From Peristeroidobacter soli (lineage in GTDB: Bacteria > Pseudomonadota > Gammaproteobacteria > Steroidobacterales > Steroidobacteraceae): a stretch of 64,000 bases of DNA. The stretch lies in assembly GCF_004138485.1 (NCBI RefSeq), contig NZ_ML142848.1, positions 468,630 to 532,629 on the forward strand, in the 5' to 3' direction. Every line of letters starts with the position of its first letter. Position 1 is the stretch's first letter. The translations under genes and the position numbers were made by a program. The notes beneath the pieces were generated by a model. The model did not search any database and was not told where the DNA came from. It worked only from the letters and a program-made list of their open reading frames with translations. Positions 53,083 through 62,680 of the stretch are shown piece after piece.

Positions 53083-55923
53083 ATGGAACGAGGCATCACT
53101 GCGCTCAGCGCGGGAATGTTGAGCTTGTGCATGGGGAGCGTCGCCTGCGCACAGGAAACATCCACCGCCGATCCCGGCCAACTCGAAGAGGTCGTGGTCT
53201 CGGGCTATCGCCAGAGCCTGGAGATCGCGCTGGACGCCAAGCGCGACTCGATCAACTTCATCGATTCCATCACCGCCGAGGACGTCGGCAAGCTGCCGGA
53301 CAACAATCTCGCCGAAGCGCTGCAGCGCGTGCCCGGCGTGCAGATCTCGCGCACCAACGGCGAAGGCCAGCAAATCTCGATACGCGGCATGGGGCCGAGC
53401 TTTGTTCGCGTGTTGCTCGATGGCATGCCGGTATCGGCCGCCTCCGAAGGCAGCGTCGATCAGCAAGCGCGCAATCGCGAGTTCGATTTCGATCTGTTGC
53501 CCTCGGAAATCTTCAGCATGCTGCAGGTTTCGAAGACCCCCAAAGCCAGCACCACCGAGGGCGGCCTGTCGGGCACGGTGGATCTGCGCACACCCCGCCC
53601 CTTCGATTACCACGACTTCCAGGCCAGCTATCAGCTCAAAGGCACGTATCAATCCACCTCCGAGGAAGTCGATCCTCGCGCCAGTTTTCTGATCAGCAAG
53701 AACTGGGACGGCAAGTTCGGCGCGCTGTTGAGCATGTCCGTGTCACAGCGAACATTCCGTACCGATGGCTGGACCTCGCAAGGCTGGACCTCCGGTCGCA
53801 TTCCCAACAATCCGCCGGCGCCGGGATATTCGGGCGGCTTCGACTGGAATCTGCCGAGCGTCAATGCAAACGTCGCCAATCGCGCGCCCGACTTCGTCAA
53901 CGAATCGGGCCTGACCAATGCGCAGCTCGCCAACGCTCAGGTTCCCCGGCTCGGTCGTCCCGAAACCCAGGTCGGCGATCGCGACCGGGTCGGCGGCACG
54001 CTGGCGCTGCAATGGGCTCCCAGCGAGGATCTGTCGTTCAACCTCGACGTGATCTACGCCAAGCTGGATTCGGATTTCGATCGCTACACCAACAATCTGC
54101 TGGTACGAAACACCACGCCGCAAACCGCGGGTGCGACCGGCTTCGGCTACATCACACCGAGCAACTTTCAGGTCGACGGCAACAACACGCTGACCCACGG
54201 CACGCTGCTCAACGCAAAATTCTGGTCCGAGAATCGTCTGTTCGAGCAGGAGTCCGACTTCAAGCACCTCGGCCTCGGCGGCTCGTGGCAGATCACGGAC
54301 AATGTCGGCCTGGACGTGAAGGCCTCCAAGGCGGAATCCGATTTCCGCTGGCGCATGACCACCTACCTGTTCCTGTCGCGTCCGGGATCGGTCGACATCG
54401 ACGTGAACGGCGGCATCCCGAAAATCACGCCGCAGCTCGATCTGGCCGACGTCGGCAACTGGCAGTTCGACACGGTGCGCGTGCAGCCGCGTACCCGCGA
54501 GGAAGAGAACGAGAATCTATCGCTTGACCTTAAGTTCGGCGACGACGACCGAAACATTCGGGTCGGCGCGCTGGGTAACAAGTATTACCGCGAGCGCCTC
54601 GCGTATTCGTCTTCCGTCGGCGTAACGCAGGGCACGGCATTGACCCCTTTCGGTTATACCGGTGGCGCCAATCTCAATGAGTTCAACATCGGCAGCTTCG
54701 CCGAAGTGGTGCCGGTGAAGAACTTCGGCAAGGACCTCGACGATCCGGTCGGCTACAACCGCTGGATCGTCAGCGACCTCGACGCCTTCGGCCGGATGTT
54801 GAATCCGAACGCGCTCGACGCCGCCGCCAATCTGGATTTCCAGAACTCAGGCAGCTTCGAGGAAAAGAATCTGTCGGCGTACGTGGAAGCCAACGGGCGC
54901 TTCGACCTGTGGGGCCGCACTCTGCGCGTCAACGCCGGCGTGCGCTATGTGAAGACCGAGCACGAGATGGAAGGCTTCATTCGCGTCCCGTCGACGCCGC
55001 CGGCCGCGGGCAATCTGTTCGGCCTGCGCAAGGAAGATTACGGCCGCAATAACATCGACGGCGAATACACCAAGACGCTGCCGTCGCTGAACCTCGCCTA
55101 CGACGTGAGCGACTCGCTGGTGACACGCTTCTCGGTCTCCCGGGCGATGACCCGCCCCAATCCTTCCGACTTGCAGCCGTTCACCTCGATCAGCACCGGC
55201 GGCGTGGTCTCGCAGGGCAATCCCAACCTCGATCCCTACATCGCCGATCAGCTCGACGGCGGCATCGAATGGTATTTCTCGGAAGGCGGCGCGTTGGGCG
55301 GCAACCTGTTCTATAAAGAAATCACCGGTTTCGTCGTGCGGCAGAACGTTCCGCAGCCGTTCCGGAATGCCGGCGTCCCGCTCGACACCATCACCGATCC
55401 GACCATCCTGGCGCTGCTGCCGAACGGCCTCGACACCGTTCTGCTGTTCAATACACCGGTGAACATCGAAGCCGTGACTTATCTGAAAGGCGCCGAAGTG
55501 CTGTATCAGCAGCGCCTCGACAAGCTGCTGCAGGGCCTGGGCGTCACTCTGAATTTCACGCGCCTGGACCCGGGCAGTCAGACCATCCTCGGCCTGGCGG
55601 AGAACAATTACAACGCCATTGCGTATTATGAACAGGACCGCTTCGCGCTCCGGCTGTCGTATAACTATCGCGACGACTACGTCGAATGTGAGCTGAACTG
55701 CGGCTCGACCTCGCCGGAGACCGGATATCGCCGCGAAGCGGGTTATCTGGATTTTTCCGGTAGCGTAAACTTCGCAGCGCTCGGCCAGGAGCTGACGCTG
55801 AGTCTGGAAGCGCTGAATCTGACCGATGAGGAAGAGTATTCGTTCTACGGTTATGAGAATCGTGCGAATACATTGAACAAACCCGGCCGCCAGTTCATTT
55901 TGGGTATCCGCGGCCAGTTCTAG
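53083..55923 (+). CDS. Large TonB-dependent receptor (Xanth-Caul type)
   Basis: A 946-residue outer membrane receptor. Signal peptide (about 1-24, ending ACA), TonB-box-like EEVVVSGYRQSLEIAL, and plug domain with INFIDSITAEDVGKLPDNNLAEALQRVPGVQI and the RGMGPSFVRVLLDGMPV pattern. A long barrel ends in RQFILGIRGQF. This is the type often encoded with carbohydrate genes (TIGR01782-like). It would take up an oligosaccharide or glycoside through the outer membrane, feeding the neighbouring DUF1080 and Gfo/Idh enzymes. The strong ribosome site AAGGAG lies nine bases before the ATG. Confidence 0.9.
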   Translation: MERGITALSAGMLSLCMGSVACAQETSTADPGQLEEVVVSGYRQSLEIALDAKRDSINFIDSITAEDVGKLPDNNLAEALQRVPGVQISRTNGEGQQISIRGMGPSFVRVLLDGMPVSAASEGSVDQQARNREFDFDLLPSEIFSMLQVSKTPKASTTEGGLSGTVDLRTPRPFDYHDFQASYQLKGTYQSTSEEVDPRASFLISKNWDGKFGALLSMSVSQRTFRTDGWTSQGWTSGRIPNNPPAPGYSGGFDWNLPSVNANVANRAPDFVNESGLTNAQLANAQVPRLGRPETQVGDRDRVGGTLALQWAPSEDLSFNLDVIYAKLDSDFDRYTNNLLVRNTTPQTAGATGFGYITPSNFQVDGNNTLTHGTLLNAKFWSENRLFEQESDFKHLGLGGSWQITDNVGLDVKASKAESDFRWRMTTYLFLSRPGSVDIDVNGGIPKITPQLDLADVGNWQFDTVRVQPRTREEENENLSLDLKFGDDDRNIRVGALGNKYYRERLAYSSSVGVTQGTALTPFGYTGGANLNEFNIGSFAEVVPVKNFGKDLDDPVGYNRWIVSDLDAFGRMLNPNALDAAANLDFQNSGSFEEKNLSAYVEANGRFDLWGRTLRVNAGVRYVKTEHEMEGFIRVPSTPPAAGNLFGLRKEDYGRNNIDGEYTKTLPSLNLAYDVSDSLVTRFSVSRAMTRPNPSDLQPFTSISTGGVVSQGNPNLDPYIADQLDGGIEWYFSEGGALGGNLFYKEITGFVVRQNVPQPFRNAGVPLDTITDPTILALLPNGLDTVLLFNTPVNIEAVTYLKGAEVLYQQRLDKLLQGLGVTLNFTRLDPGSQTILGLAENNYNAIAYYEQDRFALRLSYNYRDDYVECELNCGSTSPETGYRREAGYLDFSGSVNFAALGQELTLSLEALNLTDEEEYSFYGYENRANTLNKPGRQFILGIRGQF

Positions 55924-55932
55924 GAAGACCCC

Positions 55933-57306
55933 ATGAGACCACGACACCCCTCGAGCTCCCTTTCCCGCCGCACCTTTGGCAAGACGCTGATGGGGTTGTC
56001 GTTGCCGCTGATACTGCCCAGCCGCTTGTGGGGCGCCGAGGCCCCCAGCAATCGCATCCGGGTCGGGCAGATCGGCTGCGGTCGTATCGCGCGCGATCAT
56101 GATATGCCGGGGGTTCTGAAATCCGGGCTCGCCGACATCGTCGCGGTTTGCGATCTCGACGCAAATCGCGCGGCCGAAGGCAGGAAGCGCGTCGAGGAGT
56201 TGTATCGCGAGATCGATGCAACGCTGCCGACCGTCAGCGTGCACGCCGACTATCGCGAGATCCTTCAGCGCAAGGACATCGATGCGGTCGTCATCAGCAC
56301 GCCGGATCATCAGCATGCCGAGCCTGCGCTGGCCGCCATCCTGGCCGGCAAGGATGTTTATTTGCAGAAGCCGTTCACGATGACCGTCGCCGAGGGCAGG
56401 ATTCTTCGAGACGAAGTCGCGCGTAGCCAACGCATCCTGCAGGTTGGCAGTCAGCAGCGCTCCTGGAAGCAGTTTCGTGAGGCCGCGCAGTTCGTTCGTT
56501 CCGGACGCATCGGGCAAGTGCGCAGCGTCGAGATCGGTTTACCTATCGATCCCACCGCGCCGGACGATCCGGCGCAGCCCGTGCCGAAGGGCTTCGACTT
56601 CGATCGATGGCTCGGGCCCGCCGAGCTTGCGTACTACACCGAGCAGCGCGTTCATCCGCGAGTCGGCTACACGCGCCCGGGTTGGCTGCGTAACGAATCG
56701 TTCTGTCTGGGCATGATCACGGGCTGGGGTTCGCATCACTACGACACCATGCATTGGGCGCTCGATCTGGAATCGAGCGGTCCGTCGCGGGTGGAAGGCA
56801 CGGCCGAATTCCCGACCAACAAGATCTGGAACGTGCACGGCGCCTACGACGTGAAGCTCACCTATCCCGGGGACATCCGCGTGCATGTTTCCGACAAGAA
56901 TCCGAACGGACTCAAGTTCATCGGCGACGACGGCTGGATCTGGGTCACGCGCGATGGCCAGGCGACCGCGAGCGATCCCAAGTCCGGGCAGACCCTGCCG
57001 CCGCTCGACGCCAGCGATAAACGGCTGCTCGATCCGAAGGGTTTGAAAGTGGAGCTGCCTCGCAGCGACAGTCATCACAAGAACTGGCTGGAAAGCGTGC
57101 GCTCACGCAAGGAGCCACTCGCCCCCGCGCGCATCGCTCACCGCAGCGGCAGCGCCTGTATCGTCAGCTGGATCGCAATGAAGCTGCAACGCCCGCTCAC
57201 CTGGGATGTGAAGTCCGAAAGTTTCGTCAACGATGCCGAGGCGAATAAGTGGCTGTCACGTCCCGAACGGGCTCCGTACGGCGTGACGCGATTGATCAAG
57301 AGCTGA
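55933..57306 (+). CDS. Tat-exported Gfo/Idh/MocA oxidoreductase (second)
   Basis: A 457-residue enzyme. The twin-arginine signal SRRTFGKTLMGLSLPLILP opens the chain. The Rossmann domain (about 42-165) has VGQIGCGRIARDHDMPG and the D-V-Y-L-Q-K-P-F helix, with Q-K-P in place of E-K-P. The second domain (about 175-457) has GSQQRSWKQFREAA, WLGPAELAYY and a substrate-side GWGSHHYDTMHWAL with paired His residues. It begins 9 bases after the TonB receptor stop and is followed by a third oxidoreductase, so these form one operon. A C3-oxidation role on imported glycosides is inferred. Confidence 0.83.
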   Translation: MRPRHPSSSLSRRTFGKTLMGLSLPLILPSRLWGAEAPSNRIRVGQIGCGRIARDHDMPGVLKSGLADIVAVCDLDANRAAEGRKRVEELYREIDATLPTVSVHADYREILQRKDIDAVVISTPDHQHAEPALAAILAGKDVYLQKPFTMTVAEGRILRDEVARSQRILQVGSQQRSWKQFREAAQFVRSGRIGQVRSVEIGLPIDPTAPDDPAQPVPKGFDFDRWLGPAELAYYTEQRVHPRVGYTRPGWLRNESFCLGMITGWGSHHYDTMHWALDLESSGPSRVEGTAEFPTNKIWNVHGAYDVKLTYPGDIRVHVSDKNPNGLKFIGDDGWIWVTRDGQATASDPKSGQTLPPLDASDKRLLDPKGLKVELPRSDSHHKNWLESVRSRKEPLAPARIAHRSGSACIVSWIAMKLQRPLTWDVKSESFVNDAEANKWLSRPERAPYGVTRLIKS

Positions 57307-57314
57307 ACGGCATC

Positions 57315-58679
57315 ATGCGGGATCTGTTGAAGTCCCTGGTCAGCGCGACGCTGATGGCTGGTGTTGTGCTCACTTCTCACGCCGCAGGCGTTACCGGTCC
57401 GGTGCGTCTGGTGACGCTGGATCCCGGGCATTTCCATGCCTCGCTGGTCCAGAAGTTCATGTATGAAGGCGTCGATCCGTCGGTGCACGTCTACGCTCCC
57501 AAAGGCGACGACGTGCTCGAACATATGAAGCGCATCGAAGGCTTCAACAAGCGAGCGGACCGACCCACGCACTGGCGCACTGAGATCTACACCGGCCCCG
57601 ACTACTTGCAACGCATGCTTCAGGATCGAAGCGGCAATGTCGTGGTCATCTCCGGCAACAACGCACAGAAGGCGCAGTACATCCTCAGCTCCATCGAGTC
57701 GGGCTTCAACGTGCTCGCCGACAAGCCGATGGCGATCACACCGCCCGACCTGGAAAAGCTCAAGCAGGCGTTCGCGCTCGCGGAGCAGAAAGGCACCCTG
57801 CTCTACGACATCATGACGGAGCGCTTCGAGATCACCTCCATCCTGCAACGGGAGCTGTCACAGCGACCGGAACTGTTCGGCTCGTTGCAGAAAGGGATGC
57901 CCACCGATCCTTCCATTCGCAAGGAGAGCGTGCATCACTTCTCCAAGATCGTAGCCGGCGCGCCCTTGAAGCGGCCGCAATGGTTCTTCGACGTGCGTCA
58001 GCAAGGCGAAGGGCTGGTCGATGTGACGACCCATCTGGTGGATCTGGTGCAGTGGCAGGCATTTCCGGAGCAGGCACTGCAGCCCGAAGACGCGCAAGTG
58101 CTCAGCGCGAAATACAGCCGAACGCCGATCACGCTCGAGCAGTTCAGCAAAGTCACGGGCGCCACGGCATTCCCCGAGTTCCTGAAGTCGGACGTGCGGA
58201 ACGGCGTGCTGAATGTCTATGCGAATGGCGAGTTCACCTACCGCCTGCGCGACGTGCACGCGCTGATCTCGGTCAAGTGGAACTTCGAAGCTCCTCCAGG
58301 CGGCGGTGACACACACTTCTCAGTGATGCGTGGCTCGAAGGCCACGCTCATGATTCAGCAAGGCGCGGCCCAGCAGTTCAAGCCCGTGCTCTACATAGAG
58401 CGTGCGAAGAACGTGACAGCCGAGGCCTTCGATGCAGCGGTGAAATCCACCATCGAATCCTTACAAAGCAACTACCCGGGCGTGGGCATGCGCCGCGACG
58501 GCGAACGCTGGACGGTCACTGTGCCCGAGACCTACAACCTCGGTCACGAAGCGCACTTCGCCCAGGTCACCGAAAACTTCCTCAAGTATCTGCGCTCAGG
58601 CAAGCTGCCGGCATGGGAAGTGCCGAACATGCTCACCAAGTACGCGACCCTCATGCAGGCGTATCAGCTCAGTCGATGA
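57315..58679 (+). CDS. Exported oxidoreductase with Gfo/Idh-type fold
   Basis: A 454-residue protein with a signal peptide (about 1-23, ending SHA). The Rossmann-like start has RLVTLDPGHFHASLVQKF. VVVISGNNAQKAQYILSS and VLADKPMAI (D-K-P in the E-K-P place) follow, then a long C-terminal domain (about 200-454) with GEGLVDVTTHLVDLVQWQ. That matches the proteins annotated as putative oxidoreductase C-terminal domain (PF16490-like) in sugar-use clusters. It begins 8 bases after the previous oxidoreductase stop. Its own stop overlaps the ATG of the broken cytochrome gene (ATGA). Confidence 0.78.
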   Translation: MRDLLKSLVSATLMAGVVLTSHAAGVTGPVRLVTLDPGHFHASLVQKFMYEGVDPSVHVYAPKGDDVLEHMKRIEGFNKRADRPTHWRTEIYTGPDYLQRMLQDRSGNVVVISGNNAQKAQYILSSIESGFNVLADKPMAITPPDLEKLKQAFALAEQKGTLLYDIMTERFEITSILQRELSQRPELFGSLQKGMPTDPSIRKESVHHFSKIVAGAPLKRPQWFFDVRQQGEGLVDVTTHLVDLVQWQAFPEQALQPEDAQVLSAKYSRTPITLEQFSKVTGATAFPEFLKSDVRNGVLNVYANGEFTYRLRDVHALISVKWNFEAPPGGGDTHFSVMRGSKATLMIQQGAAQQFKPVLYIERAKNVTAEAFDAAVKSTIESLQSNYPGVGMRRDGERWTVTVPETYNLGHEAHFAQVTENFLKYLRSGKLPAWEVPNMLTKYATLMQAYQLSR

Positions 58680-59118
58680 GAGCTCACAAAGCGGGCCGCG
58701 GCAGGGTCGCGGCCGTCTGCCTGGCATTGATCCCGGCCTGGCACGCCCAGGCGCAGAGTGGCGACCGCCCCGGTGAGAAACAACAACCGCCGCCGTCGCA
58801 CATCAAAGCGCCGCCTGCCATCAGGACCAAGATCAGGGAATGAAGGGACTCGCGCCGGCCCTCGCCGGATCGCAATGGGTCAATGGCTCGCCGCAGGCAC
58901 TGGTGCGCATCGTGCTCAACGGCAAGGTCGATCAACTCGCCATGCCCAGCCTCGCCACGCTGGACGACGCGACCATCGCCTCCATCCTTACTTATGTGCG
59001 CCGTTCGTGGGGCAATGAAGCCAGTCCGATCGATGCACGCACGGTCGAGTCCATCCGCGGTGTGGTCTCTCATCGCGACCAGCCGTGGAGCGACGAAGAG
59101 CTCCAGCCGCTGCGTTGA
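58676..59118 (+). pseudogene. Internally deleted membrane-bound dehydrogenase/cytochrome c gene
   Basis: The first 55 codons give a signal peptide (VAAVCLALIPAWHAQAQ) and a short proline-rich start ending at a stop at 58841-58843. From 58840 another frame reads GLAPALAGSQWVNGSPQALV and then LAMPSLATLDDATIASILTY with VRRSWGNEASPI, the C-terminal half of a class I cytochrome c domain including the axial Met of M-P-S-L. The heme motif CxxCH and the whole catalytic part between are absent. So most of a large cytochrome-linked dehydrogenase, probably the electron acceptor of this sugar cluster, has been lost by an internal deletion. An assembly error is the alternative. Confidence 0.68.
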
Positions 59119-59302
59119 CCGACCGCTGTCGGCATCGAGCGACAATCCGACGCGCTCTGCGGTCGTCCGCAAGTGCCCTCGGGTAATCCGACAGCCACCT
59201 CGGCCCGAAACCCCCATGTAAAAATCGGACCGTCCTATTGTCTTGCCGATTTTTCTGGCTCTATGCTGACGGGCCTGCTGCAAGGATGTGTGCTTAGAAG
59301 AA
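59119..59302. promoter_or_regulatory. Region before MHYT sensor kinase
   Basis: A gap of about 180 bases with AAGGA at 59282-59286. It should carry the promoter for the sensor kinase gene; no boxes were recognised. Confidence 0.35.
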
Positions 59303-61624
59303 ATGCACTCGGCCCATCACCCCATTTTCGTCATCCTGTCGGTCCTCACGGCGTGGTTCGGCTCCTGGACCGCGCTCGATCTGTTCCGCCGGGTGCGAGC
59401 CCACGGCGGATCGTGGCGACTGGCCTGGATCGCGGCGGCCGGCGTCGCCATGGGCTTGAGCATCTGGTCCATGCATTTCATCGCCATGCTCGGCTTCGAT
59501 CCGGGCAGCGAAGTGCGCTACCAGGTCGGGCTCACGCTGTTGTCACTGGTCCTGGCGATAGCGACCACCGCGTTCGCCTTCTTCTTCACCTCGCGACGGC
59601 AGTCGTTCAAGCGACAACTGGTCAGTGGCGTGATCATGGGTGCCGGCATCTGCACGATGCATTACGTCGGCATGGCGGCGTTGATCACGAGCGTCGTGCT
59701 GACCTACAACGAGATATATGCGGTGCTCGCCTTCCTGGTGGCAGTCAGCGCATCGACGGGTGCGTTGGTGATGGCGGCAAGGGAAACCACGGCAACAAAA
59801 CGTGCCCTGGGCGCCTGTGCGCTGGGCTTCGCCATCGTCGGCATGCACTACTCCGCGATGCTGGGCGTTGAGATCGGCGCGACAACTCTCAGCGACATCG
59901 AGCCGGCCGGCGTCGATACGATAGTGCTGGCCATCGGCATTGCCGCGGGCACGTTCTTCATTCTGTTACTGACGCTGATCGCGGCACTTCACGACCGCCG
60001 GGTCGAAGCGTTGGCGCTGCAGGCCGCGCTTCACAGCGAGCAACAGCTGCGCGCCGTGCTGGACAACCTGCCGATTGGAGTGCTGGTCGCGGCCTCGCCC
60101 ACTGGCGAAGTGCGCTTTGCCAACGCCGAGGCGGAACGTCTGCTGGGCCGAGCGATCGATACCCAAGCAATCTGGGATCAGCAGATCGCCGGCGGAGTGG
60201 TCGATCACGCGGGCAATCGTCGATTACCCAAAGACTATGTGCTCTATAGAGCGATGACCGAGGGCCGGCGCATCGGCCCGCATCTGCAAAGCTATCGTCG
60301 ACCCGACGGCGAAATCGTGCAGTTCGAGACCACCGCGGCTCCGGTGCAAGCCCGAGGCGAAGCGCAACTGACGGTCGCCGCGTTTCACGACGTGACGGCC
60401 AAGCTCGCTGCCGAACAACGCGCCGCCGATGCCATCGCCGCGAAAGTCGAAGCGGAAGCCGCGCTGCTGCACGCCCAACGACTCGACGCGCTCGGTCGTT
60501 TGACCGGCGGCGTGGCGCACGATTTCAACAATCTGCTGACGGTAGTCATCGGGGCGCTGGACGTCATTCTCAAACATCCGGAGAACGCGGTCCGTCGCAA
60601 GCGACTCGGCGAAGCCGCGCTCGCCGCCGCACGCCGTGGCGAACGACTCACCGCTCAACTGCTGGCGTTCGCGCGCCGCCAACCCCTGCAGCCGCAAGCC
60701 TGCGATCTGAATGTGCTGATTCGGGAATGCGAGCCGCTGTTGAAACGAGCGACCGGCGAATCGATCTCGCTGGTGATGCGCTTGTGCTCCGACGAAGCGG
60801 TCGCGCTGATCGATCCCGCGCAGTTCGAAGCATCGCTGTTGAATCTGCTGGTGAACGCGACCGACGCCAGCTCCGCCGGCGGCGAGATCGTCGTGCAGAC
60901 CAAAGTCGTGGACCTGTCGACCGACGAATTGCCGAATCTGGCTCGCGGCCGTTATCTGGAAGTGAGCGTCGCCGATCGCGGCGAAGGTATGAACGAAGCG
61001 GTCATGAGCCGGATCTTCGAGCCCTTCTTCACGACCAAGTCCGCCGGCAAGGGCACGGGACTCGGCCTGAGTCAGGTGTATGGATTCGTGCGTCAGTCCG
61101 GCGGCGAAGTCGAAGTGCGCAGTGTGCTCGGCGCGGGCACCACGTTCCGCATCTACTTGCCGATAGGCGCCGCTCTGCCCGTACCGGAAACAACACCCGA
61201 TCGCAGGATCCACGCGTCGAGCACTGGTTGGAATATTCTGCTGACCGAAGACGATCCTTCGGTCGGCGGCATCGTGGAAGTGATGCTCGCCGATCTAGGT
61301 CACAACGTCGTTCGCGCGTCCAATGCGGAGCAAGCGCTACGCATTCTGAAATCGGATGCGAGCATCGACGCATTGCTGAGCGACGTGGTCATGCCCGGCG
61401 GCATCAACGGCGTCGAACTGGCCGGACAGGCGCGGCAGCTCCGACCCGACATCAAGATCCTGCTCAGCTCCGGCTATGCCGGAGAAACCTTGGAAGAATC
61501 GCTGGCGCACGGCGGCGCCTGGCCGTTCCTGAGAAAACCCTATCTGGCGAGCGAGCTGGCCGAAGCGCTGGAGAGCCTGCGCGATCCGGACGGCGACGAC
61601 CGCTACCAACGACGAACCGGCTGA
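59303..61624 (+). CDS. MHYT-domain hybrid sensor histidine kinase
   Basis: A 773-residue hybrid kinase. Seven or so transmembrane helices (about 5-230) contain the three repeats MHFIAML, MHYVGM and MHYSAM of an MHYT domain, which is thought to sense oxygen, CO or NO through copper. A PAS domain lies at about 245-370. The kinase core has H-box [17 protein letters not shown]-box [12 protein letters not shown] and G-boxes [27 protein letters not shown]. The C-terminal receiver (about 645-760) has the phospho-Asp in [11 protein letters not shown]. The ATG is chosen because MHYT proteins start this way; a GTG lies five codons upstream. Confidence 0.88.
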   Translation: MHSAHHPIFVILSVLTAWFGSWTALDLFRRVRAHGGSWRLAWIAAAGVAMGLSIWSMHFIAMLGFDPGSEVRYQVGLTLLSLVLAIATTAFAFFFTSRRQSFKRQLVSGVIMGAGICTMHYVGMAALITSVVLTYNEIYAVLAFLVAVSASTGALVMAARETTATKRALGACALGFAIVGMHYSAMLGVEIGATTLSDIEPAGVDTIVLAIGIAAGTFFILLLTLIAALHDRRVEALALQAALHSEQQLRAVLDNLPIGVLVAASPTGEVRFANAEAERLLGRAIDTQAIWDQQIAGGVVDHAGNRRLPKDYVLYRAMTEGRRIGPHLQSYRRPDGEIVQFETTAAPVQARGEAQLTVAAFHDVTAKLAAEQRAADAIAAKVEAEAALLHAQRLDALGRLTGGVAHDFNNLLTVVIGALDVILKHPENAVRRKRLGEAALAAARRGERLTAQLLAFARRQPLQPQACDLNVLIRECEPLLKRATGESISLVMRLCSDEAVALIDPAQFEASLLNLLVNATDASSAGGEIVVQTKVVDLSTDELPNLARGRYLEVSVADRGEGMNEAVMSRIFEPFFTTKSAGKGTGLGLSQVYGFVRQSGGEVEVRSVLGAGTTFRIYLPIGAALPVPETTPDRRIHASSTGWNILLTEDDPSVGGIVEVMLADLGHNVVRASNAEQALRILKSDASIDALLSDVVMPGGINGVELAGQARQLRPDIKILLSSGYAGETLEESLAHGGAWPFLRKPYLASELAEALESLRDPDGDDRYQRRTG

Positions 61625-61632
61625 CCGCCGCG

Positions 61633-62409
61633 CTAATCGAAGGTCGCCGTCTCCCGCCCCTTGGTGGCCTCGAGCCCGACGGTTTTCTCCAGCCCCATCG
61701 CTCCGGTGAAGATCGCGTTGTGGATATCGGCGTCGGTCAGAGTCGCACCGTCCAGCCAGGCATTTGCCAGGTTCGTTCCCGTCAGGTCGGTTCGACTCAG
61801 ATTGGTGCGAGTGAGATCGGCCTCGCGCAAGTCGGCGTAACTCAAGTCGCCTCGCGACAGATCCGCGCCGACCAGCTTCGCGCCTTTGAGCGATGCATGC
61901 GTGAGCACGATCCGGATCAAACCCATCGGTTGATTGCGCATGTCCGCGCCCGACTTCAGCTCGGATAGATTGGCGCCGTCCAGGTTCACCGAATCACCCT
62001 TGCTCATGAGCCGCGCGCCGCGCAGGTCGGCCCCGGACAGATTTGCTCTGTCCATCAACACGCCGAAGATGCTCGACTCACGCAGATCCGCATTGACCAG
62101 CACCGTGCCTCGCATGAGCGTCAGGTCGAGGTTGCAATGGGCCAGTTTGGCATTGGAAAGATTCGCGCCGTCGAGATTGGCGCCGAACAAGCGGGCACCG
62201 CGGAAATCGACACCGGACAGATCGACGCCCGCCGCTTGCAGATTGGAAAGGTCCTTGCTGCCGGACTCGAGCCTGGATATCACTTGTTGTCGAGTCACAG
62301 GCTCGGCGGCAAATGACGAATTCGCGGCACATATCAGCCAGGCCAGACACAGGCCGGCCAGGATCGACCTGCGATGCCACAAGGCTTCTCGATGTTTCCT
62401 GGAAAGCAC
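61633..62409 (-). CDS. Exported pentapeptide-repeat protein
   Basis: A 258-residue protein with a signal peptide (about 12-34, ending SFA). Residues about 50-235 consist of A(D/N)LxX pentapeptide repeats such as GANLDGANLSNAKL, RANLSGADLRGARL and READLTRTNLSRTDL, forming a right-handed quadrilateral beta-helix. It starts with GTG. The function of exported pentapeptide proteins is generally unknown. Converges on the MHYT kinase gene with an 8-base gap. Confidence 0.82.
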   Translation of the reverse strand: MLSRKHREALWHRRSILAGLCLAWLICAANSSFAAEPVTRQQVISRLESGSKDLSNLQAAGVDLSGVDFRGARLFGANLDGANLSNAKLAHCNLDLTLMRGTVLVNADLRESSIFGVLMDRANLSGADLRGARLMSKGDSVNLDGANLSELKSGADMRNQPMGLIRIVLTHASLKGAKLVGADLSRGDLSYADLREADLTRTNLSRTDLTGTNLANAWLDGATLTDADIHNAIFTGAMGLEKTVGLEATKGRETATFD

Positions 62410-62680
62410 GCTGAGCCTCGGTCCAGAAACGTGACCTCACTGCGCTGACTGTATCACTGTGCCGGTGTGTGCCGTAACACTGTCACCTACTGACACATTG
62501 TGATCTGTTGCTCTCACCACACGACGGCGCGCTCGCTCCGCTCTACGTTGCAAACAATGCGCCGATGCATATCGATTGCCTACGGGCGAATCGCGATGTG
62601 CAGGCGCACCGGCCCGATCCTGAAGTGGCATAGCGCTTGCTACTAGTGGGCAACGGGCAACACCGTTCAGGGGAAAAAAC
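62410..62680. promoter_or_regulatory. Divergent region, pentapeptide protein and porin
   Basis: 270 non-coding bases. It contains the sigma-54 type promoter for the porin at 62626-62641 and an inverted repeat TGTCA-CCTAC-TGACA at 62481-62495, about 145 bases further upstream, in the range of an enhancer-protein site. Confidence 0.5.
62626..62641 (+). promoter_or_regulatory. Sigma-54 (-24/-12) promoter of the porin gene
   Basis: TGGCATAGCGCTTGCT matches the RpoN consensus TGGCACG-N4-TTGCW at all but two positions, with GG and GC at the required spacing. The porin ATG lies 40 bases downstream, so a start point near 62653 gives a leader of about 28 bases with CAGGGGAAAA as ribosome site. Confidence 0.68.

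Noticed and set aside
62500..62530. CRP-like site TGTGATCTGTTGCTCTCAC upstream of the porin
   Set aside because: The spacing between the half sites does not fit TGTGA-N6-TCACA.
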